DNA of 42,797 nt from JAAGZL01 sp050288625 (GCA_050288625.1 JBNKEE010000026.1:1-42797), one strand, 5' to 3'; shown: positions 24,309-33,493, numbered from the stretch's first letter. A program made the numbers and translations. The notes: generated by a model not told the origin, from the letters alone.

Positions 24309-25956
24309 CGTCTGCTACCCAACTTTTAACTACTTGTGCTACACGCTTGGGATCGTCATTTACCATCTGACGAGCCGCCTTCAGAGTATCCTCGTATTTA
24401 GCCGGACCGGGCAGCTGTACAGCTTCGCCAGCCTCTTCCGCGACGTATCCGCCACCTTGTACCGCCATCGGTCCAGGCGCCCCAGCCCTGGCCGGCATAC
24501 CTGCACCACCCATTGCCCCCTGGGCATACACGGGCTGCGTTGCAATCAGTTTTTTCAAGGTCGGCAGTAATACTACAAATATTAGTACCAGTACCAATAC
24601 CAGACCACCCACCTGTTTGGCGACATCCCATACCCAGGGCTCTTCCCAAATGGGTATTTCCGGGATAGCAGCAGGTGGTTCCGGGATCTGAAAGGCCGCA
24701 TTAACCACCCTTACGCTGTCACCACGTTGAGCGCTATAACCAATAGCCTCTTTCACCAGATTGCTTATACGACTTATCTCTTCCGGTGTACGTTCCCTGC
24801 TACTAACGGTCCCGTCATCGGCAGTGGTGACGATGTTGTCCACCACAACAGCTACAGACAGCCTCTTCAGGTTGCTTGCGGAAAGACGGGTATGACTTAT
24901 GGTCTTATCCAGCTCATAGTTGCGTGTCGCCTGCTTGCTGCTGTTAAGAGGTGATTCTGGTGCGACTGCGCCGGCTTGCCCACCAGCTACTTGTGGCGCC
25001 GTACCAGCAGCAGGAGGCTGATTGCTCACAGCACCTGGCACCCCCTGCACAGAAGATAGTTTGCTACTCTCTTCGTTTACCTGCTCACTCCTCAGGGCCG
25101 GCAAGTCTGGATTAAAGCGTTCTGCGGTCTGTTCTGTTACGGTGAAATCTACCTCTGCGGTTACCTGAGCACTGATATTCTCTTCTCCAAGAAATGGTAC
25201 GAGAATATCTACAACACGTTTCCTATAGTGCTCTTCCAGTGTCTTGGTGTATTCGAACTGATTGGCCGTGAGCATCATCTCACGTGTATCCATATCTGCG
25301 CTCAGCAATGTCCCTTTTTGATCCACCACCGTCACCTTGCTGGCATCAAGTTCCGGCACGCTGGCCGCCACCAGATGAACAATAGACGCCACCTGAGACT
25401 TCTCCAGACGGCGACCAGAGAATAGCTTCACAACAACCGAGGCGCTTGGGGACTTTTTCTTTCGGACAAATACCGACTGTTTTGGGGTGGCCAGATGAAC
25501 CCTAGCGCTCTCAACGGGAGCCAGTGTTGATATGGTACGGGCCAACTCGCCCTCCAGGGCCCGGTGAAATCTGGCTGCCTCAACCGCCCTGCTGGTACCC
25601 AATCCGGTATCCTGTTGCAACAGCTCAAACCCCATATTGTTACCACGTGGCAAGCCTTCACCGGCAAGCTTTAACCTAGCATTGTACAGATCCTTACTAG
25701 CAACCATTACCGCACCAGTGGAGTTATCCACCTTGAACTTGATGTTTGATTGTTCCAAGGCGGCGACAACATCCCCCGCATCCTTCTGAGATAGGTTGCC
25801 ATACAGCATGCTGTAGGTTGGGGTCTGGGACCAGAGCACCACTGCAACGCCCAGGGCCACGCTGGCCGCTATGCTCACCATGATCATCAACTGCCGCAGG
25901 ATTGGATTACTTGCCAGACTTATGGTTGGAGTCTGTACAGTACCTTGATCTGCCAT
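24301..25956 (-). CDS. fliF: Flagellar MS-ring protein FliF
   Basis: FliF forms the membrane MS ring on which the basal body assembles. The 551-residue product has TM helices at about 22-45 and 447-472, two YscJ/FliF periplasmic ring domains (NNMGFELLQQDTGLGTSRAVEAARFHRALEGELARTISTL is the signature region, about 105-145), a Q/A/G-rich insert near 300-335, and the C-terminal FliG-binding tail ending KSWVADDA. Length is normal. It follows fliE by 53 nt and overlaps fliG by 8 nt. Confidence 0.97.
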   Translation of the reverse strand: MADQGTVQTPTISLASNPILRQLMIMVSIAASVALGVAVVLWSQTPTYSMLYGNLSQKDAGDVVAALEQSNIKFKVDNSTGAVMVASKDLYNARLKLAGEGLPRGNNMGFELLQQDTGLGTSRAVEAARFHRALEGELARTISTLAPVESARVHLATPKQSVFVRKKKSPSASVVVKLFSGRRLEKSQVASIVHLVAASVPELDASKVTVVDQKGTLLSADMDTREMMLTANQFEYTKTLEEHYRKRVVDILVPFLGEENISAQVTAEVDFTVTEQTAERFNPDLPALRSEQVNEESSKLSSVQGVPGAVSNQPPAAGTAPQVAGGQAGAVAPESPLNSSKQATRNYELDKTISHTRLSASNLKRLSVAVVVDNIVTTADDGTVSSRERTPEEISRISNLVKEAIGYSAQRGDSVRVVNAAFQIPEPPAAIPEIPIWEEPWVWDVAKQVGGLVLVLVLIFVVLLPTLKKLIATQPVYAQGAMGGAGMPARAGAPGPMAVQGGGYVAEEAGEAVQLPGPAKYEDTLKAARQMVNDDPKRVAQVVKSWVADDA

Positions 25957-26009
25957 ATAGTGCTTACCTCGCCCTGTCGTAATTCAAATATTGCTTTAAT
26001 AACATATAG

Positions 26010-26327
26010 TTATATCGGCATATTCATAATATCTTTGTAGGCATCCACCAGTTTGTTGCGTACCTGCACCATGGTCTCAAAGGAGAGACTGGACTTTTGG
26101 ATCGCAATCATAACCTGCGCCAGATCTACGTCACCTTGGCCGGTCTCAAACGCCTTTTTCATGGCTCCAGCCTCTAGTTGAGTCTCGTTGACGGTATCAA
26201 TGGACTGCTTCAGCAATTGGCTGAAATCATTGCCGGCACTCTCTTCTGTCCGTACCGGCTGGGCACCCGCCTGGGCCGCCATTACTCGCATTTGTGCCAA
26301 TACCTGATTAATCTCTGAGCTACTCAT
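26010..26327 (-). CDS. fliE: Flagellar hook-basal body protein FliE
   Basis: Small export-substrate protein joining MS ring and rod. The 105-residue product matches FliE: NDFSQLLKQSIDTVNETQ in the middle and the conserved C-terminus KSSLSFETMVQVRNKLVDAYKDIMNMPI. I chose ATG 26327 because GGTGA precedes it and because the sigma-54 promoter at 26369-26385 predicts a start of transcription near 26359; a GTG at 26351 would leave only about 8 nt of leader. First gene of the fliEFGHIJ run. Confidence 0.94.
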   Translation of the reverse strand: MSSSEINQVLAQMRVMAAQAGAQPVRTEESAGNDFSQLLKQSIDTVNETQLEAGAMKKAFETGQGDVDLAQVMIAIQKSSLSFETMVQVRNKLVDAYKDIMNMPI

Positions 26328-26368
26328 ATCTTCACCACTCTCTTTACACACTCATCATCTAAACTAAC

Positions 26369-26385
26369 ATGCAGTTTTCACACCA
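26369..26385 (-). promoter_or_regulatory. Sigma-54 promoter of fliE
   Basis: On the minus strand TGG TGTGAAAACT GCA: GG (26384-26383), exactly 10 nt, GC (26372-26371). It overlaps the flrC 3' end and fits the class III scheme in which FlrC activates sigma-54 promoters of basal-body genes. Confidence 0.7.
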
Positions 26386-26387
26386 GT

Positions 26388-27722
26388 TTATCCCGGTATA
26401 GCTACCCCAGCCTCCCGCAGGCGCGCTATCTTGTAGCGTAGAGTCCGCTGACTGATTCCAAGCTTCGCAGCCGCATTCTTGCGGCTCCCGTTCTCATCCC
26501 GCAGGGCATCCAATATCATCTGTTCTTCTACCGAACGCAGGTCATCATTCAGCCTGCCTTTGCCCGCATCATGTTCCGGCTCACTCGCTCCTGTCTCTTC
26601 AGTGAATGTGAGATCATCTTTGCCGATCTCATTGCCGCTACTAAGAATCAATGCGCGCTGCATAACGTTATCCAATTCCCTGGCATTACCAGGCCAGCCA
26701 TGGGCGATCAGCGCCTGCTGTGCCTCTTGATTAAGTTTCTTGCCGGTGATCCCTTGCTGGGCACAGTGGCGGTTAATAAACAGCTCAGCCATGGGGATTA
26801 TGTCTTGGGTACGTTTGCGCAGAGGTTCCAGATATAGGGGAAATACATTGAGACGGAAAAACAGGTCTTCACGGAAACGTCCGGCAGCGACCTCTTCCCG
26901 TAATATTCTATTGGAGGTTGCCAGAACCCTGACATCCAATGGAATCATCTTACGCCCACCCAGACGTTCCACCTCTCGCTCTTGCAACACCCGCAACAGC
27001 TTAGCCTGTAGATTCAGGCTCATTTCTGAGATCTCATCCAGCAATAAGGTTCCACCCTGGGCCTGCTCGAACTTTCCTGGCGCCGAGTTATGTGCGCCAG
27101 TGTATGCCCCTTTTTCGTAACCGAACAACACCGCTTCAAGCATATTATCCGGTATGGCCGCGCAGTTGATGGCAATGAAAGGACCGTCAGCCCTGGGGGA
27201 ATTGCGGTGAATAAACCTGGCAAACACCTCTTTACCAGTACCGCTCTCGCCTCCGATCATAACTGTAACGTCACTGGAGGCCACCTTTTTCGCCAACTCC
27301 AAAAGTCGACGCGATTTGTTGTCATCCGCAACAACGCCCTCCTCTGCTCCTTGATCCAGATTCAGTACCGCCTTTGCAACCTTGTCCACCAGCATCTGTG
27401 CCTCGAACGGCTTGGCCAGATAGTCGACCGCCCCATCACGCATGGCCGATACCGCCTTTTCGATATTGCCATAGGCTGTCATGAGCAAAACAGGGATCGA
27501 TGGATATATATTCTTGACCTGGGTCATGAGCTCGTGGCCATCCATAGGTCGCATCTGTACATCACTCACAACCATGCCAACAGGCCTCTGTTGCATAATC
27601 TCAAGGGCGGACTTGCCATCACTTGCCGACTCGACCTGATAACCGGCAAGCTCTAGTGTTTCACATAGCGCCTCCCGCAGTGTTGGATCGTCTTCAGCTA
27701 CTAAAACCGTCGCTTGGCTCAT
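26388..27722 (-). CDS. flrC: Sigma-54-dependent response regulator FlrC/FleR
   Basis: Two-component NtrC-type activator of basal-body and hook genes. The 444-residue product has a receiver domain (1-120) with phosphoacceptor Asp54 and conserved Lys104, an AAA+ domain with Walker A GESGTGKE (158-165) and the sigma-54-contacting loop GAYTGA (205-210, a natural variant of GAFTGA), and a C-terminal Fis-type helix-turn-helix (about 400-440, SRKNAAAKLGISQRTLRYKIARLREAG). It overlaps its kinase flrB by 4 nt. It likely acts at the sigma-54 promoter before fliE. Confidence 0.95.
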   Translation of the reverse strand: MSQATVLVAEDDPTLREALCETLELAGYQVESASDGKSALEIMQQRPVGMVVSDVQMRPMDGHELMTQVKNIYPSIPVLLMTAYGNIEKAVSAMRDGAVDYLAKPFEAQMLVDKVAKAVLNLDQGAEEGVVADDNKSRRLLELAKKVASSDVTVMIGGESGTGKEVFARFIHRNSPRADGPFIAINCAAIPDNMLEAVLFGYEKGAYTGAHNSAPGKFEQAQGGTLLLDEISEMSLNLQAKLLRVLQEREVERLGGRKMIPLDVRVLATSNRILREEVAAGRFREDLFFRLNVFPLYLEPLRKRTQDIIPMAELFINRHCAQQGITGKKLNQEAQQALIAHGWPGNARELDNVMQRALILSSGNEIGKDDLTFTEETGASEPEHDAGKGRLNDDLRSVEEQMILDALRDENGSRKNAAAKLGISQRTLRYKIARLREAGVAIPG

Positions 27723-28957
27723 ACAGCGGCCCTCCGCAAGATTGGTAATGATACGTCGCTATCTATCTTTTCAGATTCTGTTGAGAAATTTTCCGGTAGC
27801 GGGACTATGGGGAGTTCGATCAGGAAACTTGCGCCTTTACCCTCCTGTGAGGACAAGGTTATCTTTCCGTTATGGTCCAGTATTACCGCCTGCACTACCG
27901 CCAGACCCAGGCCGGTACCACTTCCACAGGTGGTAAAGAAAGGATCGAATATCTTGTCTTGAATCTCTCCTGAGATACCCGGCCCGTCATCGCTAATGTT
28001 CAACCTCAATCTCTTATCACCATCCAACTGTAACTGCATGGCTAATCTCACACCTTGTCCAGCGTGTTTAAGAGAGTTGGTGGCGATATTCATTATCGCC
28101 CCTTGCAAGGCGTCACGATTTCCCGAGACTATACATCTGCCTGGAATCACGTTAGTGAATTTGAGTTCGGCGTCGGTCTTTTTCAGTCCAGGGTCTAACA
28201 TCTGGATGGTCTCTTCCAGCAGTGGAATGAGATCAAACAGTTCCGGGGTATATTTGCCACCCCTGGTGAAGGCCAACATGTCGTTGATCTGCCGTTCCAT
28301 GAGTTGCAGACTTACCTTGATTCTGTCAGAAAACCTCTCCCTGCGTTCCGGCTCCAAGTCCGAGTTGCTCAGATGAGATGCGTAGAGCAGTGCGGAAGAA
28401 AGTGGGGTACGAATCTGGTGGGCCAACTGCGCCGCCATCTTACCCATTGTGCTGAGACGTTGTCTTCTATTGAGTCGCTCCTGCAGTTCGCGGGTCTCGG
28501 TAATATCCAGAAAAAGCAGGATACGACCCTTATCAGAATCCAGCTTACGCTCGGTCATACTGACCAAGCATCCGTTCAACAGACGCCGTTCTTTGCCATG
28601 CTGATCCTGGTGAAAGTTGGTCGTGTAGATCTGATCCCAACTTTGATTTGCCTCGATTGAATCAAACAGTTCCGTTGCAGATGGATTGAATTGTTCTATC
28701 CGGTCAACTTCGTCCAATACCACAACCGCCGCCGGTAATGCATCTAGCAGCTGGCTGAGACGATTGGCTAGGAGCTCTTTTTCTGCAAGCTGGAGCATAC
28801 GCTCGGATCTGGCGGTCGCCAGCTCCGAACTTAGGTGTTCAACCTGTTCCTGGAGGTGTTGATAGGAGTCAACAAGTTGCTCTGACACCTGGTTGAATAC
28901 CTGGAAGGCGTCTTCAAGTTGGCTCTTATTTAGCGGGCTACTGCTGCCTGTCTGCAT
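27719..28957 (-). CDS. flrB: Sensor histidine kinase FlrB/FleS
   Basis: Cytoplasmic histidine kinase partner of FlrC. The 412-residue product lacks TM helices. It has an N-terminal coiled coil (about 10-65), a PAS domain (about 67-155), a HisKA domain with MAAQLAHQIRTPLSS and phospho-His180, and a GHKL ATPase domain with NIATNSLKHAG (N box), DDGPGISGE and GTGLGLAVVQ. The soluble PAS-kinase layout is typical of FlrB. The stop overlaps flrC (ATGA). A sigma-54 promoter lies about 50 nt upstream, fitting activation by FlrA. Confidence 0.94.
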   Translation of the reverse strand: MQTGSSSPLNKSQLEDAFQVFNQVSEQLVDSYQHLQEQVEHLSSELATARSERMLQLAEKELLANRLSQLLDALPAAVVVLDEVDRIEQFNPSATELFDSIEANQSWDQIYTTNFHQDQHGKERRLLNGCLVSMTERKLDSDKGRILLFLDITETRELQERLNRRQRLSTMGKMAAQLAHQIRTPLSSALLYASHLSNSDLEPERRERFSDRIKVSLQLMERQINDMLAFTRGGKYTPELFDLIPLLEETIQMLDPGLKKTDAELKFTNVIPGRCIVSGNRDALQGAIMNIATNSLKHAGQGVRLAMQLQLDGDKRLRLNISDDGPGISGEIQDKIFDPFFTTCGSGTGLGLAVVQAVILDHNGKITLSSQEGKGASFLIELPIVPLPENFSTESEKIDSDVSLPILRRAAV

Positions 28958-29004
28958 ATTTCACTACCAATTGAACTGTATAAGTTTCGATTCAACTGGA
29001 TAAG

Positions 29005-29020
29005 TGCAATATGCATGCCT
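29005..29020 (-). promoter_or_regulatory. Sigma-54 promoter of flrBC
   Basis: On the minus strand AGG CATGCATATT GCA: GG (29019-29018), exactly 10 nt, GC (29007-29006). It lies 48 nt before the flrB ATG, where FlrA-dependent transcription of flrBC is expected. Confidence 0.7.
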
Positions 29021-29090
29021 ATTTTCTTATTCCTTTTATTTCAGAAAGTTACGTGTCTTTTATTTTTTTGAGTCAAATATATGACTTGGA

Positions 29091-30548
29091 TTAGACCCTC
29101 TGAATGCCATATTTCCGTAACTTCTCCACCAGGGTGGTACGGCGCATCTTTAGAGACTTCGCTGCGTGAGCCACAACCCCGCCCGATTCATCCAGGGCCT
29201 GCTTAATCAGCGACAACTCCATATCGCTTAGGTGAGACTTCAGGTCTATCCCATCCTTGGGAAGCCTTGGTCCTGATCGTATGGTGCCTGGTTCATCACC
29301 ACGCATATTGACTATCGGAAGAGTTTGGTCTGAATCTCCAGCAGGCACATCTATACCCTCTCGGAACTTTTCTGGAAGATCCTTGATGTCTACCACCCCG
29401 TATGGGTAAAGGATGGCCAGACGCTCAATCAGGTTAGCAAGTTCCCGCACATTACCCGGCCACTTGTAGTGAGACAAGGCGGCCACAGCGGCCGGGGTAA
29501 GGCGCACGGATCCGCGCTTTTCTGTCTCTATCCTTGAGATAAGGTCGTTTACCAAGACTGCTATATCCTCCACCCTCTCGCGCAAAGGAGGTACCTCTAT
29601 GGGGAAAACGTTTAGACGATAGAATAGATCTTCACGAAACTTGTTCTCGTCTATCAACTGTTCCAAATCACGATGAGTAGCGGCGATAATGCGCACGCTA
29701 CATTGGATACTCTTGTTACTACCTACCCGTTCGAATGACTTTTCCTGAAGCACCCGCAAGATCTTTACCTGCATGGGAAGACTCATATCTCCTATTTCGT
29801 CCAGAAACAGGGTTCCACCTTCGGCCATCTCAAACCTGCCCTCCCTGGAGTTGATCGCGCCTGTGAACGCACCTTTTTCATGTCCGAACAGTTCACTCTC
29901 CAACAGGTCTGCCGGAATGGCACCACAGTTCACCGGGACAAATGGCTTACCGCGTCTATTGGAGTGGAAGTGGAGTTTACGTGCCACCACCTCTTTACCG
30001 GTACCAGATTCACCCAAGATCAGTACTGTAGCATCTGAATCTGCCACCTGCTCAATCATACGGTTTATCTGCTTGGTGGCGCGACTGTTACCGGAAAAGC
30101 TCCTGAACAGTTCCAGCCTTCTTGCGTTGCTCTCTCCAGCAAACTTATTCTCCAGGTATAGCTGGGCGCGTGATAGTGAGTTCATAAGTGCCGCATAGCT
30201 AGTTGGTAAAGTAATCTCACCAAGTGCGCCAGTAATTGAACCCTTGTTCTTCCATGGATTGCTTTTCTCATATACCAGAAATAACGCCGGTGCATACTCA
30301 ATCTCACTGAGTTTCTTGACCAACTTGTCACAGTCATCATCAGTTATTGCCGGCGTAAGCATGATGGCCGTACATTGATCTTTCTCTTTCAGATATTTAT
30401 CAACCGAATCAACATCATCATCCACCTGGATAGAGTAGTCGATGAATTCTAGTACGTTACATAGATAGTTTATCCTGGAGTCGTCGCTATCTAGCAACAG
30501 CACTTTTCCACATATATGGGGATTATCCTGCTCGGTCTGTTCAGACAT
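29091..30548 (-). CDS. flrA: Flagellar master regulator FlrA/FleQ
   Basis: Sigma-54 enhancer-binding protein at the top of the polar-flagellum hierarchy. The 485-residue product has a degenerate receiver-like domain (about 11-130) in which the phosphoacceptor region reads AIMLTPAI, without a suitable Asp, as in FleQ. The AAA+ domain has LFRS (147-150), the arginine motif that binds c-di-GMP in Pseudomonas FleQ, Walker A GESGTGKE (179-186) and GAFTGA (226-231). A Fis-type helix-turn-helix closes the protein. It is 133 nt upstream of flrB, with a PilZ gene upstream, so c-di-GMP control is likely but inferred. Confidence 0.95.
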   Translation of the reverse strand: MSEQTEQDNPHICGKVLLLDSDDSRINYLCNVLEFIDYSIQVDDDVDSVDKYLKEKDQCTAIMLTPAITDDDCDKLVKKLSEIEYAPALFLVYEKSNPWKNKGSITGALGEITLPTSYAALMNSLSRAQLYLENKFAGESNARRLELFRSFSGNSRATKQINRMIEQVADSDATVLILGESGTGKEVVARKLHFHSNRRGKPFVPVNCGAIPADLLESELFGHEKGAFTGAINSREGRFEMAEGGTLFLDEIGDMSLPMQVKILRVLQEKSFERVGSNKSIQCSVRIIAATHRDLEQLIDENKFREDLFYRLNVFPIEVPPLRERVEDIAVLVNDLISRIETEKRGSVRLTPAAVAALSHYKWPGNVRELANLIERLAILYPYGVVDIKDLPEKFREGIDVPAGDSDQTLPIVNMRGDEPGTIRSGPRLPKDGIDLKSHLSDMELSLIKQALDESGGVVAHAAKSLKMRRTTLVEKLRKYGIQRV

Positions 30549-30702
30549 GCAATATGGTTCTCTACACTAAGGCTGAAATTAGGAATAAAAGGCAATAAGA
30601 CTGAGTAAAGCACTATATTACTCGCATGTCAAAATAACGTCATATAGGAATAGCCCGACGTAACCATATTGATTATGTTGTAATTAGGGATTTTCTTCTT
30701 TT

Positions 30703-31266
30703 TTATCCAGATCTGGATTGAGCAACCATGCGCCTGTGATTTCTAAATATCATCTTCTCTAGCTGATCTTGCACCGCCTCACCCATCTCAGTAAATCTTG
30801 CAACTACCATGGTCCCGGATTGATCCGCAGAGACCGATATAACACTAGCCGCCAGCTTCAATGCCTCTGGTATCCTGCTATCGATGTGAAGAGTAATCCA
30901 GATATTACCTCCTAGCGCCGGAGCACTCTCCTTACACAGCCACTCGATACCCCCGGACGCAAGCCTGACCAGCGTATCACTAGGAAGCTCAATCCTGTTT
31001 CTCCCAAGATTCGAAACCATCTCCAGAAGTAGATTTACCTTTGCATCAAGTCTCATCAATGCAGATTCAGACTCTGACTCCTCATCAATCTTCTCCTTGA
31101 TCTGTTCCCCAAGCAGATTAACGCAACGCATCACGTGCTCATTGTGTTCGGATACCCTCGCAAGGTTCAAAGACTGAGAACCATCTTCCCTGGTCTCCCA
31201 GAAAAGCGGAAGCATATCCTCATACACAAGACTGTCGGCAAGCGGATTTGTATCTAAATTTGCCAT
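30703..31266 (-). CDS. Atypical PilZ-like protein upstream of flrA
   Basis: 187-residue soluble protein. The first 85 residues are helical and acidic (IDEESESESALMRLDAKVNLLLEMVSNLGRN), the rest (about 88-185) resembles a PilZ beta-barrel: LVRLASGGIEWLCKE stands where the D/N-x-S-x-x-G motif is expected, and EAVQDQLEKMIFRNHRRM is a typical PilZ C-terminal helix. The RxxxR arm of c-di-GMP-binding PilZ domains is not evident, so binding is uncertain. It is encoded 154 nt upstream of flrA in the same direction, which suggests a flagellar or c-di-GMP link. Confidence 0.65.
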   Translation of the reverse strand: MANLDTNPLADSLVYEDMLPLFWETREDGSQSLNLARVSEHNEHVMRCVNLLGEQIKEKIDEESESESALMRLDAKVNLLLEMVSNLGRNRIELPSDTLVRLASGGIEWLCKESAPALGGNIWITLHIDSRIPEALKLAASVISVSADQSGTMVVARFTEMGEAVQDQLEKMIFRNHRRMVAQSRSG

Positions 31267-31284
31267 CTATTCCTCAGAGTATAC

Positions 31285-31313
31285 TTGACAGACCGGTATC
31301 GGCATCATAGAAA
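31285..31313 (+). promoter_or_regulatory. Sigma-70 promoter of the CorB/CorC-type gene
   Basis: TTGACA (31285-31290), 17 nt, TAGAAA (31308-31313), 31 nt before the TTG start at 31344. It lies in the short divergent region shared with the PilZ-like gene. Confidence 0.5.
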
Positions 31314-31343
31314 GAAGACACCTCAACTATTATAGGAGTTATC

Positions 31344-32612
31344 TTGAACGATATCCCTCTAGGCATGCTATTTGGCATGCTTATCATATTGATTCTGTTA
31401 TCGGCATTTTTCTCTGGATCTGAAACTGCGCTGATGACCATCAACCGCTATCGTCTACGCCATCTAAAAAATACCGGACATCCCGGAGCTATAAGGGCAC
31501 ACAATCTTCTGAAAAGGCCGGATCGCCTGATTGGACTGATACTGCTTGGTAACAACTTCGTAAACATACTAGCCTCATCTCTTGCTACCATCATAGCCAT
31601 TAGACTCGGTGGTGAAGGGATGATAGCAATTGCTGCAGGTCTATTGACCCTGGTTATTTTGATCTTTGCGGAAGTAACCCCGAAAACGCTGGCCGCAATC
31701 CACCCTGAGAGATTGGCATTCCCCGCCGCCTTTATATACAAGCCACTGTTAATACTTCTTTACCCGCTGATCTGGGTGGTAAATGGCATCGCAAACGGCC
31801 TGTTGAAATGGTTCGGAATATCGCCCGATGGAGGTGTTGATCAGAATCTAAGTCAAGATGAACTACGCACAGTAGTGGCAGAAGCAGGGGCTATGGTACC
31901 CAAGCGGCATCGGAAGATGTTGCTTAGCATACTCGACCTGAAAAACGTAACCGTAGAAGACATTATGATCCCGCGTAACGAGATGGATGGCATTGATCTG
32001 GAAGACAGCATAGAGGAGATCATCACCCAGTTACAGAATGGCTTTTACACCAGAATGGTAGTGTTTGATGGCGGAATTGATAACTTGATTGGCATCATCC
32101 ATATCCGCAATGCCATGGTAGCTCTGACCCAGGGCCAGCTAACCAAAGAAAGAATAAAAGAGATAGTGGAAGAGCCGTACTTCATACCTGAAGGAACGCC
32201 GCTAAACAGACAGCTACTAAATTTCCAACATGAGAAAAAAGGCTTCGGGCTGGTGTTGGATGAATATGGTGATATCTTGGGGCTGGTCACCCTGGCTGAT
32301 GTCTTGGAGGAGATAGTAGGAGAATTCACCACCGATCCATCAGACAGTGTACCTGATGTACAACCACAGGATGACGGCAGTTTTCTGGTTGCTGGCAATG
32401 CGGAAGTGCGGGAACTGGTAAAGGCATTCCACTGGGAGCTCCCTAAAAACGGCCCCAGGACCATTAACGGCCTGATAATTGAATATATGGAGACCATACC
32501 CCAACCTGGCACATCCTTACTGCTGGAGGGTTATCCGATCGAGATTATCCAAACCCATGACAATGCTGTGAAGATGGTCAAGATTTGGCCAGATGAACGA
32601 AAACTATCATAA
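31344..32612 (+). CDS. HlyC/CorC (CNNM/CorB) family transporter
   Basis: Inner-membrane protein of the CNNM/CorB family, linked to Mg2+ or Co2+ efflux. The 422-residue product has a DUF21 membrane domain (about 5-190) with SAFFSGSETALMTINRYRLRHL and EVTPKTLAAIHPERLA, a CBS pair (about 200-325) with MIPRNEMDGI and GLVLDEYGDILGLVTLADVLEEIVGE, and a CorC_HlyC domain (about 345-415). The start is TTG 31344, supported by TAGGAG 6 nt upstream; no nearby ATG fits. Ion specificity cannot be read from the sequence. Confidence 0.92.
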   Translation: MNDIPLGMLFGMLIILILLSAFFSGSETALMTINRYRLRHLKNTGHPGAIRAHNLLKRPDRLIGLILLGNNFVNILASSLATIIAIRLGGEGMIAIAAGLLTLVILIFAEVTPKTLAAIHPERLAFPAAFIYKPLLILLYPLIWVVNGIANGLLKWFGISPDGGVDQNLSQDELRTVVAEAGAMVPKRHRKMLLSILDLKNVTVEDIMIPRNEMDGIDLEDSIEEIITQLQNGFYTRMVVFDGGIDNLIGIIHIRNAMVALTQGQLTKERIKEIVEEPYFIPEGTPLNRQLLNFQHEKKGFGLVLDEYGDILGLVTLADVLEEIVGEFTTDPSDSVPDVQPQDDGSFLVAGNAEVRELVKAFHWELPKNGPRTINGLIIEYMETIPQPGTSLLLEGYPIEIIQTHDNAVKMVKIWPDERKLS

Positions 32613-32676
32613 ATCCGTTAAAACAAATAAGTTATACTCACTGGCATCATCCCGCACCTGTCTGTTTTTATAAAAA

Positions 32677-33066
32677 ATGAAAAACGAACAACAAAGTACC
32701 GATAGCTCTGCAAGCCCGGACCTTAACCCAGCTGAAACAGACTTCGATAAAATTATCCGCAGTCTGGATTCACTTCCTAAGGGTTTTGTCCAGGTGATCA
32801 ATGGCGAACATATCGGTCGCATAATAGCCCTTAATCGATCCATGACCCGGTTGGGACTATCTGGCAACGCATGCGCTATAGTGACTCACCGCGGTAATGA
32901 GGGTTACTTCATTACCCCCCTGGAAGGAAAGGCATATCCTTTGGTCAATGGAAAACCAACCGGGGACTCCACTATCCAGCTTTCTGAAGGCGCCATCATA
33001 GAAATCGACGGAATACAGATGAAATTCCATAAAGGAAATCCATCTGCTGCCGATAATACCTTCTAA
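32677..33066 (+). CDS. FHA-domain protein
   Basis: 129-residue soluble protein. After a Ser/Asp/Glu-rich N-terminus (1-35) comes a forkhead-associated domain (about 37-115): INGEHIGRIIALNRSMTRLG gives the G-R and S/R pattern of FHA, followed by GDSTIQLSEGAIIEIDGIQMKFH. FHA domains bind phosphothreonine peptides, but no Ser/Thr kinase is in the window, and FHA-like folds also act as structural modules. There is no clear Shine-Dalgarno before the ATG. It is 55 nt before a PilZ gene in the same direction. Confidence 0.8.
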   Translation: MKNEQQSTDSSASPDLNPAETDFDKIIRSLDSLPKGFVQVINGEHIGRIIALNRSMTRLGLSGNACAIVTHRGNEGYFITPLEGKAYPLVNGKPTGDSTIQLSEGAIIEIDGIQMKFHKGNPSAADNTF

Positions 33067-33121
33067 GGAGCGGTAATCTTTAGACTCTGCAGCAGATTTA
33101 AGCAAAAGAGGTCCCTACATC

Positions 33122-33493
33122 ATGGTGAGCGAAAACAGCGAGAATAGACGTAAATTCCAACGTGTACTGTTCGATGCTGACACCAGGATTAACAGCGAGT
33201 CAGCCGATACCCCTGCCAAGCTTATTGATATATCTCTAAACGGAGCACTCCTGCAAAGACCAAAGCACTGGTCTACCGCTATAGGTGAAGAGCTATCTGT
33301 CTCAATAAAACTGGATCAGAAAGAGGACCTTTTCATCCACATGCAGACCAAGGTCGCTCACATTGAGGAAGATAAGGTAGGCTTGCACTGCGAGCATATT
33401 GATATGGACAGCATAACCAATCTGCGTAGATTGCTGGAACTGAATCTGGGAGACCCGGCGCTGTTGGAGCGAGAGCTGGCAGCGTTAGGTTAA
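33122..33493 (+). CDS. PilZ-domain c-di-GMP-binding protein
   Basis: 123-residue single-domain PilZ protein. RRKFQR (9-14) supplies the RxxxR arm and DISLNGA (36-42) the D/N-x-S-x-x-G motif, so c-di-GMP binding is likely. The domain ends with HIDMDSITNLRRLLELNLGD. It is the third gene of a plus-strand run with the CNNM-type transporter and FHA genes, and its stop overlaps the convergent ABM-like gene by 4 nt. Target unknown; the flagellar neighbourhood suggests motility or surface functions. Confidence 0.9.
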   Translation: MVSENSENRRKFQRVLFDADTRINSESADTPAKLIDISLNGALLQRPKHWSTAIGEELSVSIKLDQKEDLFIHMQTKVAHIEEDKVGLHCEHIDMDSITNLRRLLELNLGDPALLERELAALG

